This document shows, piece after piece, positions 47,296 through 56,424 of a stretch of DNA of 64,000 nt (the stretch's first letter is position 1; each line of letters begins with the position of its first letter). The position numbers were made by a program, and so were the translations under genes. Source of the DNA: Hyphomicrobiales bacterium. Its GTDB lineage: Bacteria; Pseudomonadota; Alphaproteobacteria; Rhizobiales; NORP267. The DNA lies in assembly GCA_021775855.1 (NCBI GenBank), contig JAJFGZ010000008.1, positions 1-64,000 on the forward strand, read 5' to 3'. Under the pieces are notes generated by a model. That model made no database searches. It had not been told where the DNA came from and worked only from the letters and a program-made list of their open reading frames with translations.

Positions 47296-48078
47296 ATGAG
47301 CTCTGAGCAGGCCGGAAAAATCCATTCAACCCTGTTTGGCGAGGGCGCGATCCGGCATGGCTTTTTCACCCGCAAAGGTGGCATCTCCAACGGCATCTAC
47401 GCCTCCCTCAATGGCGGCGTCGGCTCCAGGGACGAAAAAGACGACGTCGTTGAGAACCGCCGCCGTATTGCAGAATTCTTCAATATCGACGCCGGGCGAT
47501 TGCTGACCCCCTACCAGATCCACTCCCCCGAAGTCGTTGTCGCGAAAGACCCGTGGGCGGACGGCGAGAGACCGCGGGCCGATGCCATTGTGACGACAAA
47601 CCCTGATATCGCGATCAGTATTTCAACGGCAGACTGCACCCCGGTTCTGTTCGCAGATGCTAAAGCCGGGGTGATCGGCGCAGCGCATGCCGGATGGCGC
47701 GGCGCGCTCGACGGGGTGCTGGAAGCGACTGTCGCCGCAATGACCCGTCTTGGCGCAAATCCGGGCAACATCCAGGCCGCGATCGGTCCGACAATTTCGC
47801 AAAAGTCCTACGAAGTCGGTCCGGAATTTAAAGCGCGGTTCGTGGAAGATGATCCGAAATTCGCGAGCTTCTTCAGCGAAGGCCCAACCGGACGCGCGCA
47901 TTTCGACCTGCCGGGCTTTGTTGCCCACCGGCTGATTGCCACCGGGATCCAGGGGATAGATAATCTGCTCCGTTGCACCTATGACGAAAAAGAGCTTTTC
48001 TTCAGCTATCGGCGGAGCACCCACCTGGGCGAACCGGATTACGGTCGCCAATTGTCTGTTATCGCCCTGACTGCGTAA
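47296..48078 (+). CDS. pgeF: Peptidoglycan editing factor PgeF (multicopper polyphenol oxidase family)
   Basis: 260 residues of the YfiH/DUF152 family: HGFFTRKGGISNGIYASLNG, NRRRIAEFF, AHAGWRGALDG, IGPTISQKSYEVG and a final SYRRSTHLGEPDYGRQLSVI. The conserved His/Cys (TADCTPV, AAHAGWRG) bind zinc in the fold. PgeF removes wrong Ser-containing precursors from peptidoglycan synthesis in E. coli. Follows the MidA-type gene by 33 bases. Confidence 0.92.
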   Translation: MSSEQAGKIHSTLFGEGAIRHGFFTRKGGISNGIYASLNGGVGSRDEKDDVVENRRRIAEFFNIDAGRLLTPYQIHSPEVVVAKDPWADGERPRADAIVTTNPDIAISISTADCTPVLFADAKAGVIGAAHAGWRGALDGVLEATVAAMTRLGANPGNIQAAIGPTISQKSYEVGPEFKARFVEDDPKFASFFSEGPTGRAHFDLPGFVAHRLIATGIQGIDNLLRCTYDEKELFFSYRRSTHLGEPDYGRQLSVIALTA

Positions 48079-48100
48079 CAATATCGAGTATCCAGTAACA

Positions 48101-49252
48101 ATGGCCCTTCATTTTGATCAGTCCGAATACCAGTCGCGGGTCGCCAACGCGATCAATGGTTTAACCGAGGCCGGCCTTGATGGCCTGCTGATCTTCGCTC
48201 AGGAATCGATGTATTACCTGACCGGGTACGACACGTTCGGCTATTGCTTTTTCCAGTGCCTGTATCTCGGCGCCGATGGGCGGATGGCGCTCTTGACCCG
48301 CTCAGCGGATTTACGCCAGGCCCAGCATACTTCCAATCTGGATGATATCCGTATCTGGGCTGACCAACAGGGCGCGACGCCCGCAGCCCAGTTGCGCGAC
48401 ATGATCGATGAATTCGGCGCAAAGGGAACAAAACTTGGCGTCGAATTCGATACCCATGGTCTGACGGCGGCGAACGGCCGCGCGCTTGAGGCCGCGTTGA
48501 CAGGCTTTTGCACGCTCGTAGACGCATCCCAATTAGTCCAGAAACTGCGTGCCGTGAAGAGCCCGGCCGAGCTGGGATACGTGCGCCGCGCCGGGGAACT
48601 GGCCGATGACGCCTATCGCGCCGCCCTTGCCGAAATCCGGCCAGGCGCTGATGAAGGCGATATCCTTGCAGCCCTCCAGGGCGCTGTTTTTCGCGGCGGT
48701 GGAGATTTTCCCGCCAACGAAGTGATCATCGGGTCGGGACGTGACGCGCTTCTGTGCCGGTACAAATCGGGCCGCCGCAAGCTGGACACCGACGACCAGA
48801 TCACGCTCGAATGGGCGGGCGTCTACCGCCACTATCACGCTGCTATGATGCGTACGGTCCTTGTCGGAAAGCCAAGTGACCGCCACACTTTTCTACACCA
48901 GGCCAGCATGGACGCACTTGCCGCCTGCGAAGAGGTCATGAGGCCGGGCCGGGCCGCGGGCGAGGTGTTTGATGCCTATGCGAGCGTCATGGACGACGCC
49001 GGCCTGGAACAACACCGACTGGCCGCATGCGGCTACAGCCTCGGAGCACGTTTTACCCCAAGCTGGATGGACTGGCCGATGTTCTACCGCGGCAACGACT
49101 GGATCATTGAAGAAAACATGGTTTTCTTCGCCCACATGATCGCGATGGATTCCGATAGCGGCACGGCGATGACCCCGGGCCAGACCTATATCATCACCAA
49201 AGATGCCCCAGTATCGGTGTCATCCGCCACCATGGATTTGGTCGCCAAGTAA
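48101..49252 (+). CDS. Xaa-Pro peptidase (M24) family protein
   Basis: 383 residues: creatinase N-terminal domain (LTGYDTFGYCFFQCLYLGAD) and a C-terminal pita-bread metallopeptidase domain (RRAGELADDAYRAALAEIRP, HRLAACGYSLGARF). The typical five metal ligands of M24 are not fully evident: the usual Asp...Asp motif is replaced near DQITLEWAGVYRHYHAAMMR. So it may be a creatinase-like or ectoine-hydrolase-like relative rather than a true aminopeptidase. The TAA overlaps the next ATG. Confidence 0.8.
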   Translation: MALHFDQSEYQSRVANAINGLTEAGLDGLLIFAQESMYYLTGYDTFGYCFFQCLYLGADGRMALLTRSADLRQAQHTSNLDDIRIWADQQGATPAAQLRDMIDEFGAKGTKLGVEFDTHGLTAANGRALEAALTGFCTLVDASQLVQKLRAVKSPAELGYVRRAGELADDAYRAALAEIRPGADEGDILAALQGAVFRGGGDFPANEVIIGSGRDALLCRYKSGRRKLDTDDQITLEWAGVYRHYHAAMMRTVLVGKPSDRHTFLHQASMDALAACEEVMRPGRAAGEVFDAYASVMDDAGLEQHRLAACGYSLGARFTPSWMDWPMFYRGNDWIIEENMVFFAHMIAMDSDSGTAMTPGQTYIITKDAPVSVSSATMDLVAK

Positions 49253-49755
49253 TGCCCCGAAACCCAATTAGTAAATTAGCTGGTATCGCCTTTCTGTTTT
49301 TTTCATCGACTTTGGCAGGTTGCAGCACCGCGTCGGTCGGCCCGTCCTTCACCGCAAATGCGCCAGACCTCGCGCCGGCATCGACCCACGCCACCAGCAC
49401 ACCAGCGGCCCCCGGCGACACCCGCCCCTTGTTGGCTATTACGGAACCCTCTCTGGATGCTGTCGAATTGGTGGACTTGGATTCCAGGCTACGGCAGATC
49501 CTGGCCACCGGCGGATACCGGATCATTTTACCCCCGGACTATGTCCCGCCGGGACTGGAAATATATTTTGTTTCGCCGGAAATCACAGAATCTGAAATTT
49601 CCTGGATCGTGGCCGACGCCGATGGCGACCCCCTCGGCAAGATCGCCCAGCGCCGAATCGCTTTGGGAGCAAATGGCACCAATGAAAACTTGATTCTGCT
49701 TGGCGCCGCCGCCGCCGCAGATGGAATCTCCCGGATCATCCGCAAACAGTCATAA
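49252..49755 (+). CDS. Predicted lipoprotein of unknown function
   Basis: 167 residues with a lipoprotein signal: hydrophobic [16 protein letters not shown] with lipobox LAGC at about residues 21-24, so the anchor cysteine would be modified by the nearby Lgt product. The mature part contains a low-complexity Ala/Thr/Pro-rich linker and a small domain ([35 protein letters not shown]). The start ATG overlaps the previous stop. Not recognised. Confidence 0.65.
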   Translation: MPRNPISKLAGIAFLFFSSTLAGCSTASVGPSFTANAPDLAPASTHATSTPAAPGDTRPLLAITEPSLDAVELVDLDSRLRQILATGGYRIILPPDYVPPGLEIYFVSPEITESEISWIVADADGDPLGKIAQRRIALGANGTNENLILLGAAAAADGISRIIRKQS

Positions 49756-49880
49756 AACTGTCACTAAAACCGCAAGGTCCCCAGAAACCCGCACCTTGTC
49801 AGGTTTACACTTCCCTCGTCATCCTGCTAAAACCCAACCCTCTGAATTGCAAATTACAGGCACATCGGGCGGGGCTGATC

Positions 49881-50813
49881 ATGAAGCTGGTTGCAGGTAA
49901 TTCCAACCATGCACTCGCCGGGGCGATCGCGGCATATCTGAAGACCGAACTGACCGATTGCAGCGTGCGCCGGTTCGCCGACATGGAGATCTTCGTCGAG
50001 ATCAACGAGAATGTCCGTGGCGAGGACATTTTCATCATCCAGTCGACCTCCTTTCCGGCAAATGACCATATGATGGAACTGTTGATTTTGATCGACGCAG
50101 TGCGGCGATCGTCGGCACGGCGGATTACCGCTGTTGTCCCCTATTTCGGCTATGCCCGGCAGGACCGGAAACCGGGGCCACGGACCCCGATCACAGCGAA
50201 ACTCGTGGCCAACATGATTACGCAAGCAGGCGCCGACCGGGTGTTGACGCTCGACCTCCATGCAGGCCAAATCCAGGGCTTTTTCGATATCCCGACCGAC
50301 AATCTGTTCGCCGCCCCGGTCATGATACGCGATATCCAGGAACGTTTTGGTGACAACAATCTAATGATGGTCTCGCCCGATGTGGGCGGCGTGGTGCGCG
50401 CCCGGGCGGTGGCGAAACGCCTCGCCATTCCGCTGGCGATCGTTGATAAACGCCGCGATCGTCCGGGCCAGTCAGAGGTCATGAATATTATCGGCAGGGT
50501 AAAAGGCAAATCGTGCATCCTGTTTGACGATATTATCGATTCGGGCGGCACGCTCTGCAACGCCGCCGATGCGCTGATAGAAGCCGGAGCAACCGACGTG
50601 TGCGCCTACATTACCCACGGTGTGCTCTCCGGCGGTGCGGTTGCCCGGATAACCGCCTCCAGCCTCAAGGAGTTGGTGATCACCGATTCCATCCAGGCAA
50701 CGGAAGCGATCAGGGTTGCGAGCAATATTCGAGTCCTCTCCATCGCCCCCCTGATCGGAGAGGCGATTGGCCGCACGGCACGAGAAGAATCGGTCTCCAG
50801 CCTATTCGACTGA
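49881..50813 (+). CDS. prs: Ribose-phosphate pyrophosphokinase
   Basis: 310 residues: [60 protein letters not shown] and the PRPP loop [20 protein letters not shown]. It makes PRPP from ribose-5-phosphate and ATP for nucleotide, His, Trp and NAD synthesis. PRPP also feeds the Apt reaction at 57538. Upstream 125 bases are gene-free. Confidence 0.96.
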   Translation: MKLVAGNSNHALAGAIAAYLKTELTDCSVRRFADMEIFVEINENVRGEDIFIIQSTSFPANDHMMELLILIDAVRRSSARRITAVVPYFGYARQDRKPGPRTPITAKLVANMITQAGADRVLTLDLHAGQIQGFFDIPTDNLFAAPVMIRDIQERFGDNNLMMVSPDVGGVVRARAVAKRLAIPLAIVDKRRDRPGQSEVMNIIGRVKGKSCILFDDIIDSGGTLCNAADALIEAGATDVCAYITHGVLSGGAVARITASSLKELVITDSIQATEAIRVASNIRVLSIAPLIGEAIGRTAREESVSSLFD

Positions 50814-50924
50814 GACCAACCGCATACCGATTGCGCCATATTGTCCCAAGTGCCGGATACCGCCGCATTTTGGTCCGATTTGCTGAACAGGTTCGCATCC
50901 GGCAATCCCCGCATAGGCTAACCA

Positions 50925-51662
50925 ATGACACAAATCGAGAAACCCTTGGTGAGACCCACCCGCCGTCTGACCGTTGGCTGGAAAACCCGGCATTTGGTCG
51001 TTTTACTGGTCGCCGCTTTGGGAACTTATGCGTTCATTGAATCCCGCGCACAATGGGCAGATATGCACCGCTGGAACCGGGCCATTGGCGATATGAGCGT
51101 GATGCTGATCGCATTATCTATGGTGATTGGACCATTGGCGCGCCTGTTCCCGAAGCTCAGATTTGCTATTCCCTGGCGACGGGAATCAGGCATTTACGGC
51201 GTCATACTTGCCGGAATTCATACGTACATAATCCTTGCCGGTTGGGTGGAGTGGGATCTCGTCCGCATTTTTGGATATGAACTTCACCCCACAGGAGTTT
51301 ATGTAATGCTCCAGCATGGATTTGGGCTCGCCAATGTAATCGGCATCGTTGCCCTGATATATGGCCTCGTCCTAGCTCTATCGTCCAACGATTGGAGCCA
51401 GCGCAAACTCAGCGGCTCGGTCTGGAAATTCCTGCAACAGAGCGCCTACGTGCTTTGGATGCTGATCGTCATCCATACAAGCTATTTCCTGTATCTACAT
51501 TTCCAGGATTTTCACCGCTCTATCCCCGAACCTAATTGGGCGCAGATACCGTTCGCAATCCTGATCGGCCTGGTGACCCTCCTCCAGTTTGCAGCCTTTT
51601 CTTCGACCTGGAAATCACGGCGCGGCAGGGGTTCATCCAATCAGGCAGCACCTACCGGGTAA
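50925..51662 (+). CDS. Ferric reductase-like transmembrane protein (MsrQ-like)
   Basis: 245 residues with six membrane helices and paired histidines (WNRAIGDMSVMLIALSMVIG, YGVILAGIHTYIILAGW, YVLWMLIVIHTSYFLYLHFQ) fitting a ferric-reductase-type b-heme domain. MsrQ members carry quinone electrons to the periplasmic MsrP, but no msrP lies nearby and the family also has other partners. So the electron acceptor is unknown. Confidence 0.72.
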   Translation: MTQIEKPLVRPTRRLTVGWKTRHLVVLLVAALGTYAFIESRAQWADMHRWNRAIGDMSVMLIALSMVIGPLARLFPKLRFAIPWRRESGIYGVILAGIHTYIILAGWVEWDLVRIFGYELHPTGVYVMLQHGFGLANVIGIVALIYGLVLALSSNDWSQRKLSGSVWKFLQQSAYVLWMLIVIHTSYFLYLHFQDFHRSIPEPNWAQIPFAILIGLVTLLQFAAFSSTWKSRRGRGSSNQAAPTG

Positions 51663-51849
51663 TTGGCCCTCGCCGGTACCGCGAACAGGTGCTGGTCCAA
51701 TGGTCCGATTGCTGTATGAAACCTGCAAACCCCTTGCTCCCCGCCCCGCCCGGCGGTATAAGCCATGCCGGCGATCGCACCAGACACCCCTGGAGGCGGA
51801 AGATCGCCCCTGGGCCGCTAGGGCCCCAGCACATAAAACGGAAAGTATC

Positions 51850-52527
51850 ATGGCAGATATACTGGAACTGAAAGCAGAATTGCGCGAGGGGGCCGGCAAG
51901 GGGGCAGCCCGCGAAGCGCGCAGAAACGGTCTCGTACCGGCCGTAATTTACGGCGACAAACAAGCCCCGACCACGATCACGGTGTCGCGCCGCGAACTGG
52001 AACAAAAACTGAAGTCAGGGCTGTTTTTATCGACCCTTCTGAATGTCGAGCTTGGCGGCGATTTAACCCGCGTCATCCCGAAAGACATTCAGTTTGACCC
52101 AGTCAAGGATTTCCCGATCCATGTGGATTTCTTGCGGCTCGGTAAGGGAGCCAAAATCACCGTGGAAATCCCGGTCCAGTTTATCAACGAAGAACTGTCT
52201 CCCGGTCTTGTTCGTGGCGGAGTTCTAAACGTCGTTCGCTTCAGCATCGAAGTGAATTGCCCGGCCGACGCCATTCCGGAAGCCTTCGAGGCCGACCTCA
52301 CGGATCTTGATATCGGCGATGCAATCCACGTCTCGGCGATCACCTTCGAAGAGGGTGTTGAGCCGACCATCAGCGACCGTGATTTCACTGTTGCCACCAT
52401 CGCTTCGCCTGCCGTTGAAGAAGTCGAAACCGACGAAGACGAAGATATCGAAGGTATCGAGGGCGAAGAGGGCGAAGAAGGCGAAGAAGGTGCGGATGGC
52501 GGAGACGAAGAATCCGACGGCGAATAG
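51850..52527 (+). CDS. rplY: 50S ribosomal protein L25 (Ctc form)
   Basis: 225 residues: an L25 domain (LKAELREGAGKGAAREARRN, GLVPAVIYGDKQAPTTITV) and a C-terminal beta-rich TL5/CTC domain (FPIHVDFLRLGKGAKITVEI), then an acidic tail (from about 191: ETDEDEDIEGIEGEEGEEGE) common in alphaproteobacterial L25. It binds 5S rRNA. The frame is open from 51589 but the family start is the ATG at 51850; the long form is not credible. Next to pth and ychF as usual. Confidence 0.95.
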   Translation: MADILELKAELREGAGKGAAREARRNGLVPAVIYGDKQAPTTITVSRRELEQKLKSGLFLSTLLNVELGGDLTRVIPKDIQFDPVKDFPIHVDFLRLGKGAKITVEIPVQFINEELSPGLVRGGVLNVVRFSIEVNCPADAIPEAFEADLTDLDIGDAIHVSAITFEEGVEPTISDRDFTVATIASPAVEEVETDEDEDIEGIEGEEGEEGEEGADGGDEESDGE

Positions 52528-52597
52528 CTTTCGATTTTTCGACCTGATCATTACCCCAATCGCGACGGCACCCCTGACCGGAAAGGTGGTATGAGCC

Positions 52598-53200
52598 ATG
52601 CTGCTCCTGGCAGGCCTCGGCAATCCCGGTGGGCGCTATGCCCGCCACCGGCATAATATCGGTTTCCTGGCCGCCGACGCGATCCACGGGCGCCACGGGT
52701 TTGACCCGTGGCGTAACCGCTTCAGCGCCAATATAGCCGAAGGCCGAATGGGATCCGGGAAATGCCTGCTCATGAAGCCGATGACTTTCATGAACAATTC
52801 CGGTCAGGCGATTGGCGAAGCCATGCGGTTCTACAAGCTCGAGCCGGATGACGTCGTGGTTATCCACGACGAACTGGATTTGCCCCCCGGAAAACTCCGG
52901 GTGAAATCGGGTGGCGGGGTTGCCGGCCATAACGGGTTGCGCTCGACGGCCGCGCATATCGGTCCGGAATTCCGCCGTGTCCGGATTGGTATCGGGCATC
53001 CTGGGAACAAGAACCTGGTCCACCGATACGTCCTGCACGATTTTGCCAGAGACGAACAGGACTGGATTGTCCCGATGCTTGACGCGATTGCCGACAATGC
53101 CGGACTTTTGGCGAGCGGAGAGGATTCAACTTTCATGAACCGCGTCCACCTTGCGACCGCGTCCCAGGACGACGAACCCGCCAACGAGACAGGAAAATAA
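52598..53200 (+). CDS. pth: Peptidyl-tRNA hydrolase
   Basis: 200 residues: [20 protein letters not shown] with the catalytic His, [36 protein letters not shown] with the catalytic Asp and [12 protein letters not shown]. It frees peptides from tRNA after drop-off. Directly followed by ychF, 5 bases away. Confidence 0.96.
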   Translation: MLLLAGLGNPGGRYARHRHNIGFLAADAIHGRHGFDPWRNRFSANIAEGRMGSGKCLLMKPMTFMNNSGQAIGEAMRFYKLEPDDVVVIHDELDLPPGKLRVKSGGGVAGHNGLRSTAAHIGPEFRRVRIGIGHPGNKNLVHRYVLHDFARDEQDWIVPMLDAIADNAGLLASGEDSTFMNRVHLATASQDDEPANETGK

Positions 53201-53205
53201 CAGCA

Positions 53206-54303
53206 ATGGGATTCAAATGCGGGATCGTTGGGCTTCCCAACGTCGGTAAATCCACTTTGTTCAATGCCCTGACCCGGACCGCTGCGGCGCAGGCGCAGAA
53301 CTACCCCTTTTGCACGATCGAACCGAACGAGGGCGAAGTCGGTGTACCCGACGAACGTCTGGATATTATCGCTGGCATTGGGAAATCGGCGCGGATAGTG
53401 CCGACCAGGCTCACCTTCGTGGATATCGCGGGGCTTGTGCGCGGCGCCTCAAAAGGGGAAGGGCTTGGCAACAAATTCCTGGCGAATATTCGCGAAGTCG
53501 ACGCCATCGCCCACGTGGTTCGCTGCTTTGAAGATGGCAATATCACGCACGTGGAGGGGCGGATCGATCCAGTCGCCGACGCCGAGACCATCAACACGGA
53601 ATTGATGCTGGCTGATCTGGAAAGCCTGGAAAAACGCCACGACAGCCTGATAAAAAAGGCGCGCGGCAACGACAAGGAAGCGATCCAGACGCTCGACCTT
53701 GTTAACCGCGCACTTGAGGTATTGCGAGATGGCAAACCAGCGCGTGCGGCGGATGTGCCGGAAGACCAGCAACGCGCCTTCCAGCGCCTCAACCTGCTGA
53801 CCAGCAAACCCGTTCTCTATGTCTGCAACGTGGAAGAACCGGCCGCGTCAACCGGTAACGAGTGGTCGAAAAAAGTCGAAAAACTGGCGGCAAACGAAGG
53901 CGCCCAGTCGGTCGTTATTTCAGCCAGCATTGAAGCAGAACTGGCCCAGCTCGAAGACATCGAGCGGCTCGAATACCTCCAAAGCCTCGGTCTCGAAAGC
54001 GCTGGTCTGGACCAGGTCATCCGCGCCGGATACGATTTGTTGAACCTGATCACGTTTTTCACTGTCGGCCCGAAAGAGGCCCGCGCCTGGACCATTCCCA
54101 AAGGGTCCCGCGCACCCCGGGCGGCGGCGGCCATCCACACCGATTTCGAACGTGGATTTATCCGCGCGCAAACAATCGATTATAATGATTTCCTTGATTG
54201 CAATGGCGAACAGGGAGCCAGGGATGCCGGCAAAGCCCGCGACGAAGGCAAGGACTATGTTGTCTGCGACGGGGATATTATCCTCTTCAAATTCGCGGTT
54301 TAG
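53206..54303 (+). CDS. ychF: Redox-regulated ATPase YchF
   Basis: 365 residues, Obg-class P-loop protein: GIVGLPNVGKSTLFNALTRT, FVDIAGLVRGASKGEGLGNK and the C-terminal TGS-like domain LITFFTVGPKEARAWTIPKG. It hydrolyses ATP rather than GTP and binds ribosomes; it dampens the oxidative stress response in E. coli. Downstream are the tandem MaoC genes, after 9 bases. Confidence 0.96.
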   Translation: MGFKCGIVGLPNVGKSTLFNALTRTAAAQAQNYPFCTIEPNEGEVGVPDERLDIIAGIGKSARIVPTRLTFVDIAGLVRGASKGEGLGNKFLANIREVDAIAHVVRCFEDGNITHVEGRIDPVADAETINTELMLADLESLEKRHDSLIKKARGNDKEAIQTLDLVNRALEVLRDGKPARAADVPEDQQRAFQRLNLLTSKPVLYVCNVEEPAASTGNEWSKKVEKLAANEGAQSVVISASIEAELAQLEDIERLEYLQSLGLESAGLDQVIRAGYDLLNLITFFTVGPKEARAWTIPKGSRAPRAAAAIHTDFERGFIRAQTIDYNDFLDCNGEQGARDAGKARDEGKDYVVCDGDIILFKFAV

Positions 54304-54312
54304 AGACTTTCC

Positions 54313-54789
54313 ATGATGATCGAACAGACATTGTTTTTCGAAGACTTCCCGGCCGGCGCGACCGTCGATCTGGAGGGATCCTACGAAGTCACAAGGGAAG
54401 AAATAATCGCGTTCGCCGAAGAGTTTGATCCCCAGCTCATGCATTTGAACGACGAAAAAATTCCCGGCATGGACCTGCAGGGACCGATTGCCAGTGGCTG
54501 GCACACGTGCGCTATATCCATGCGCCTGATGAGTGACAGCTATATCAGCAGGTCCCACGGCCTCGGCTCGCCCGGCATGGACGCGCTCAAATGGTACAAA
54601 CCTGTCTACCCGGGTGACACCCTGCGCCTGCGGCGCACCTGCAAGGAAGCACGGGTTTCAAAAAGTCGCCCGGAAATGGGAATTTGTACCTTTTATTGGG
54701 AACTCGTTGACCAGAATGATGAACTGGTCATGGACCTTGCAGGACTACAGATGTTTCGCACCCGCACCTCACTCCAAGAGGATGGGTGA
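54313..54789 (+). CDS. MaoC family dehydratase, first of a tandem pair
   Basis: 158 residues with a hotdog fold and the hydratase-2 motif region FAEEFDPQLMHLNDEKIPG, GPIASGWHTCAISMRLMSDS and LGSPGMDALKWYKPVYPGD. Asp and His residues (FDPQLMHL) match the R-specific enoyl-CoA hydratase catalytic dyad. Its stop overlaps the next gene, which encodes a related protein, so the two probably form a heterodimer or a split double-hotdog enzyme. Confidence 0.85.
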   Translation: MMIEQTLFFEDFPAGATVDLEGSYEVTREEIIAFAEEFDPQLMHLNDEKIPGMDLQGPIASGWHTCAISMRLMSDSYISRSHGLGSPGMDALKWYKPVYPGDTLRLRRTCKEARVSKSRPEMGICTFYWELVDQNDELVMDLAGLQMFRTRTSLQEDG

Positions 54790-55259
54790 TGCAATATCTC
54801 AAAGAATTCGAGGTCGGCTCGGTAATTGAATTTGGCTCCGAGACGTTTGATGAAGCTGACATGATCCGGTTTGCGGAAAAATATGACCGCCAGGTATTTC
54901 ACCTCGACCCGGAAGCCGCAAAAAACACCTTCTACGGCGAGCTGATTGCCTGTGGCTGGCACACGGCGTCGGTTTATATGAAGCTGCTGGTAGCCTGGTT
55001 TCACGAGCAAGACCGGAGGCGCCGGGATCAGGACTTGCCCGTTGCGCAACGATCCGCGTCCCCCGGCTTGCTCGATATCCGCTGGCCGGGGCCCGTGCGG
55101 GTCGGTGACACCGTCACCTACCGTAGCGAAATCACCAACACGAGAACACTCAAATCCCGTCCCGGATGGGGGATCATGACCATGCACACCACCGCCCACA
55201 ATCAGAATGACGACAGGGTGCTGGAAATGACCGGCTACACGATCATGGAATGGGGCTAA
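54789..55259 (+). CDS. MaoC family dehydratase, second of a tandem pair
   Basis: 156 residues with the same fold as its neighbour: FAEKYDRQVFHLDPEAAKNT (Asp/His dyad), GELIACGWHTASVYMKLLVA and LLDIRWPGPVRVGDTVTYRS. The ATG at 54789 is preferred to the GTG at 54786 because AGAGGA is 6 bases before it. Both partners keep the dyad, so each may be active. Substrate: an acyl-CoA or related thioester. Confidence 0.85.
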   Translation: MQYLKEFEVGSVIEFGSETFDEADMIRFAEKYDRQVFHLDPEAAKNTFYGELIACGWHTASVYMKLLVAWFHEQDRRRRDQDLPVAQRSASPGLLDIRWPGPVRVGDTVTYRSEITNTRTLKSRPGWGIMTMHTTAHNQNDDRVLEMTGYTIMEWG

Positions 55260-55389
55260 AAGTCGAATTGCGATCTATGCTGAGTTGTTGCAAAACTGGA
55301 AAGCGACGGTTTCTCTGCTATCGACTGTATGTCGAGAGCGTGTCGGGGCTGCCCCAAACACAACCTAAGAGACAACAGGGAGAATTTTC

Positions 55390-55719
55390 ATGAAGCTGCC
55401 AATAGTTGCCGTTGCAACAGGATTATTTTTGGGGAGCACTTCATTCGCTGCTGCGCAGGATCTGGTGTTCATGCTGACAAATTTGACGGACTCGAACGTG
55501 GAAGAAATTTACCTCTCCGACGTGGGCACTGATGAATGGGAGGAAAATTTAATCGAGGGAGCCATTCTACCTTCGGGGAACGAGGTTCCTGTCAACATTA
55601 TGGACGGCCTCGAAACCTGTTCCTACGACATCCAGGTCGTTTTTGACGATGGCGACGTTATCGAAGATTACGATGTCGACCTGTGTGAAATGGAAGGCTA
55701 TACGATTTCGCTCGAATAG
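55390..55719 (+). CDS. Small exported protein, conserved type of unknown function
   Basis: 109 residues: signal peptide (LPIVAVATGLFLGSTSFAAA), then a compact acidic domain: VFMLTNLTDSNVEEIYLSDV, WEENLIEGAILPSGNEVPVN, GLETCSYDIQVVFDDGDVIE and a final VDLCEMEGYTISL. Two cysteines probably pair. The same layout, with a strand-rich domain and this ending, recurs in many proteobacterial exported proteins, but no activity is known. AGGGAG precedes the ATG. Confidence 0.72.
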   Translation: MKLPIVAVATGLFLGSTSFAAAQDLVFMLTNLTDSNVEEIYLSDVGTDEWEENLIEGAILPSGNEVPVNIMDGLETCSYDIQVVFDDGDVIEDYDVDLCEMEGYTISLE

Positions 55720-55779
55720 CCCGGGGTCTGGATTCGGAGTTAAAGCGACGGCCCAACAGTAGACCGCTGCCAAGGCTCC

Positions 55780-56424
55780 CTAAGCGTTTCGCCCGTAAGA
55801 TTTAAAGCGTTCTAGGACAGCATCCATTTCCACGGTGCTGAGAAGGTGGACTCTATTCAGTTTCAGCGCCTCGCAATATTGCGCGGACAATTCTTCTACT
55901 TCACAGGCAAGTTCAAACGCGGCAGCCAGCGTATTGCCAAAGGCCACCTGACCATGGTTCGCCATCAGACAGGCCGAGCGCCCGTTGAGTGCTGATATTA
56001 CGGATCGAGACAAATCTTCGCTGCCGAACACCGCGTAATCTGCGCAGGCGATATCTGCACCGCCGGCGACCGCAACCATATAATGGAATGCCGGGATCGG
56101 CGTACGGGCGCAGGCAAGAACAGTTGCAAACCGCGAGTGACAATGCACCACCGCACCGGCTTCGGGGCGCGACTGGTAGATCGCCTGATGGAAGCGCCAT
56201 TCGCTGGAAGGTTCGAGCGAATTCTCGGGGACGTTGCCTGCCTCGTTCACCTGGACGATATCATCCACCGACATGGTCTCATACGGAACCCCGCTCGGGG
56301 TGATCAGCATCCCATCGGCGCACCGCGCCGACACGTTCCCGGACCGGCCAACACCCAGCCCTTTTGGCGACAAGGCCCGCGCCGTATCAACGATTTCCTG
56401 GCATAAGCTCTGATCCCCGGTCAT
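55780..56424 (-). CDS. Class II aldolase, probable 5-methylthioribulose-1-phosphate aldolase (Ald2 type)
   Basis: 214 residues of the FucA-like zinc aldolase family. Zinc ligands His94 and His96 in VVHCHSRFA and His157 in ANHGQVAFG, plus catalytic Glu75 in [11 protein letters not shown], sit at the same spacing as in E. coli FucA (92, 94, 155 and 73). The gene overlaps mtnA by 4 bases, with apt and mtnP upstream. In the DHAP shunt the aldolase splits methylthioribulose-1-phosphate into DHAP and methylthioacetaldehyde. MtnB is the alternative in the same family, but no mtnC or mtnD is near. Fuculose-type activity on the nucleoside by-product 5-deoxyribulose phosphate is also possible. Confidence 0.75.
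   Translation of the reverse strand: MTGDQSLCQEIVDTARALSPKGLGVGRSGNVSARCADGMLITPSGVPYETMSVDDIVQVNEAGNVPENSLEPSSEWRFHQAIYQSRPEAGAVVHCHSRFATVLACARTPIPAFHYMVAVAGGADIACADYAVFGSEDLSRSVISALNGRSACLMANHGQVAFGNTLAAAFELACEVEELSAQYCEALKLNRVHLLSTVEMDAVLERFKSYGRNA

Noticed and set aside
49773-49798. CAAGGT/ACCTTG hairpin after the lipoprotein gene as terminator
   Set aside because: Six-base stem with a 14-base loop and no T-run; too weak.
51589-51849. N-terminal extension of L25
   Set aside because: Basic and unstructured, overlapping the ferric-reductase-like gene; L25 homologues begin at the ATG used here.
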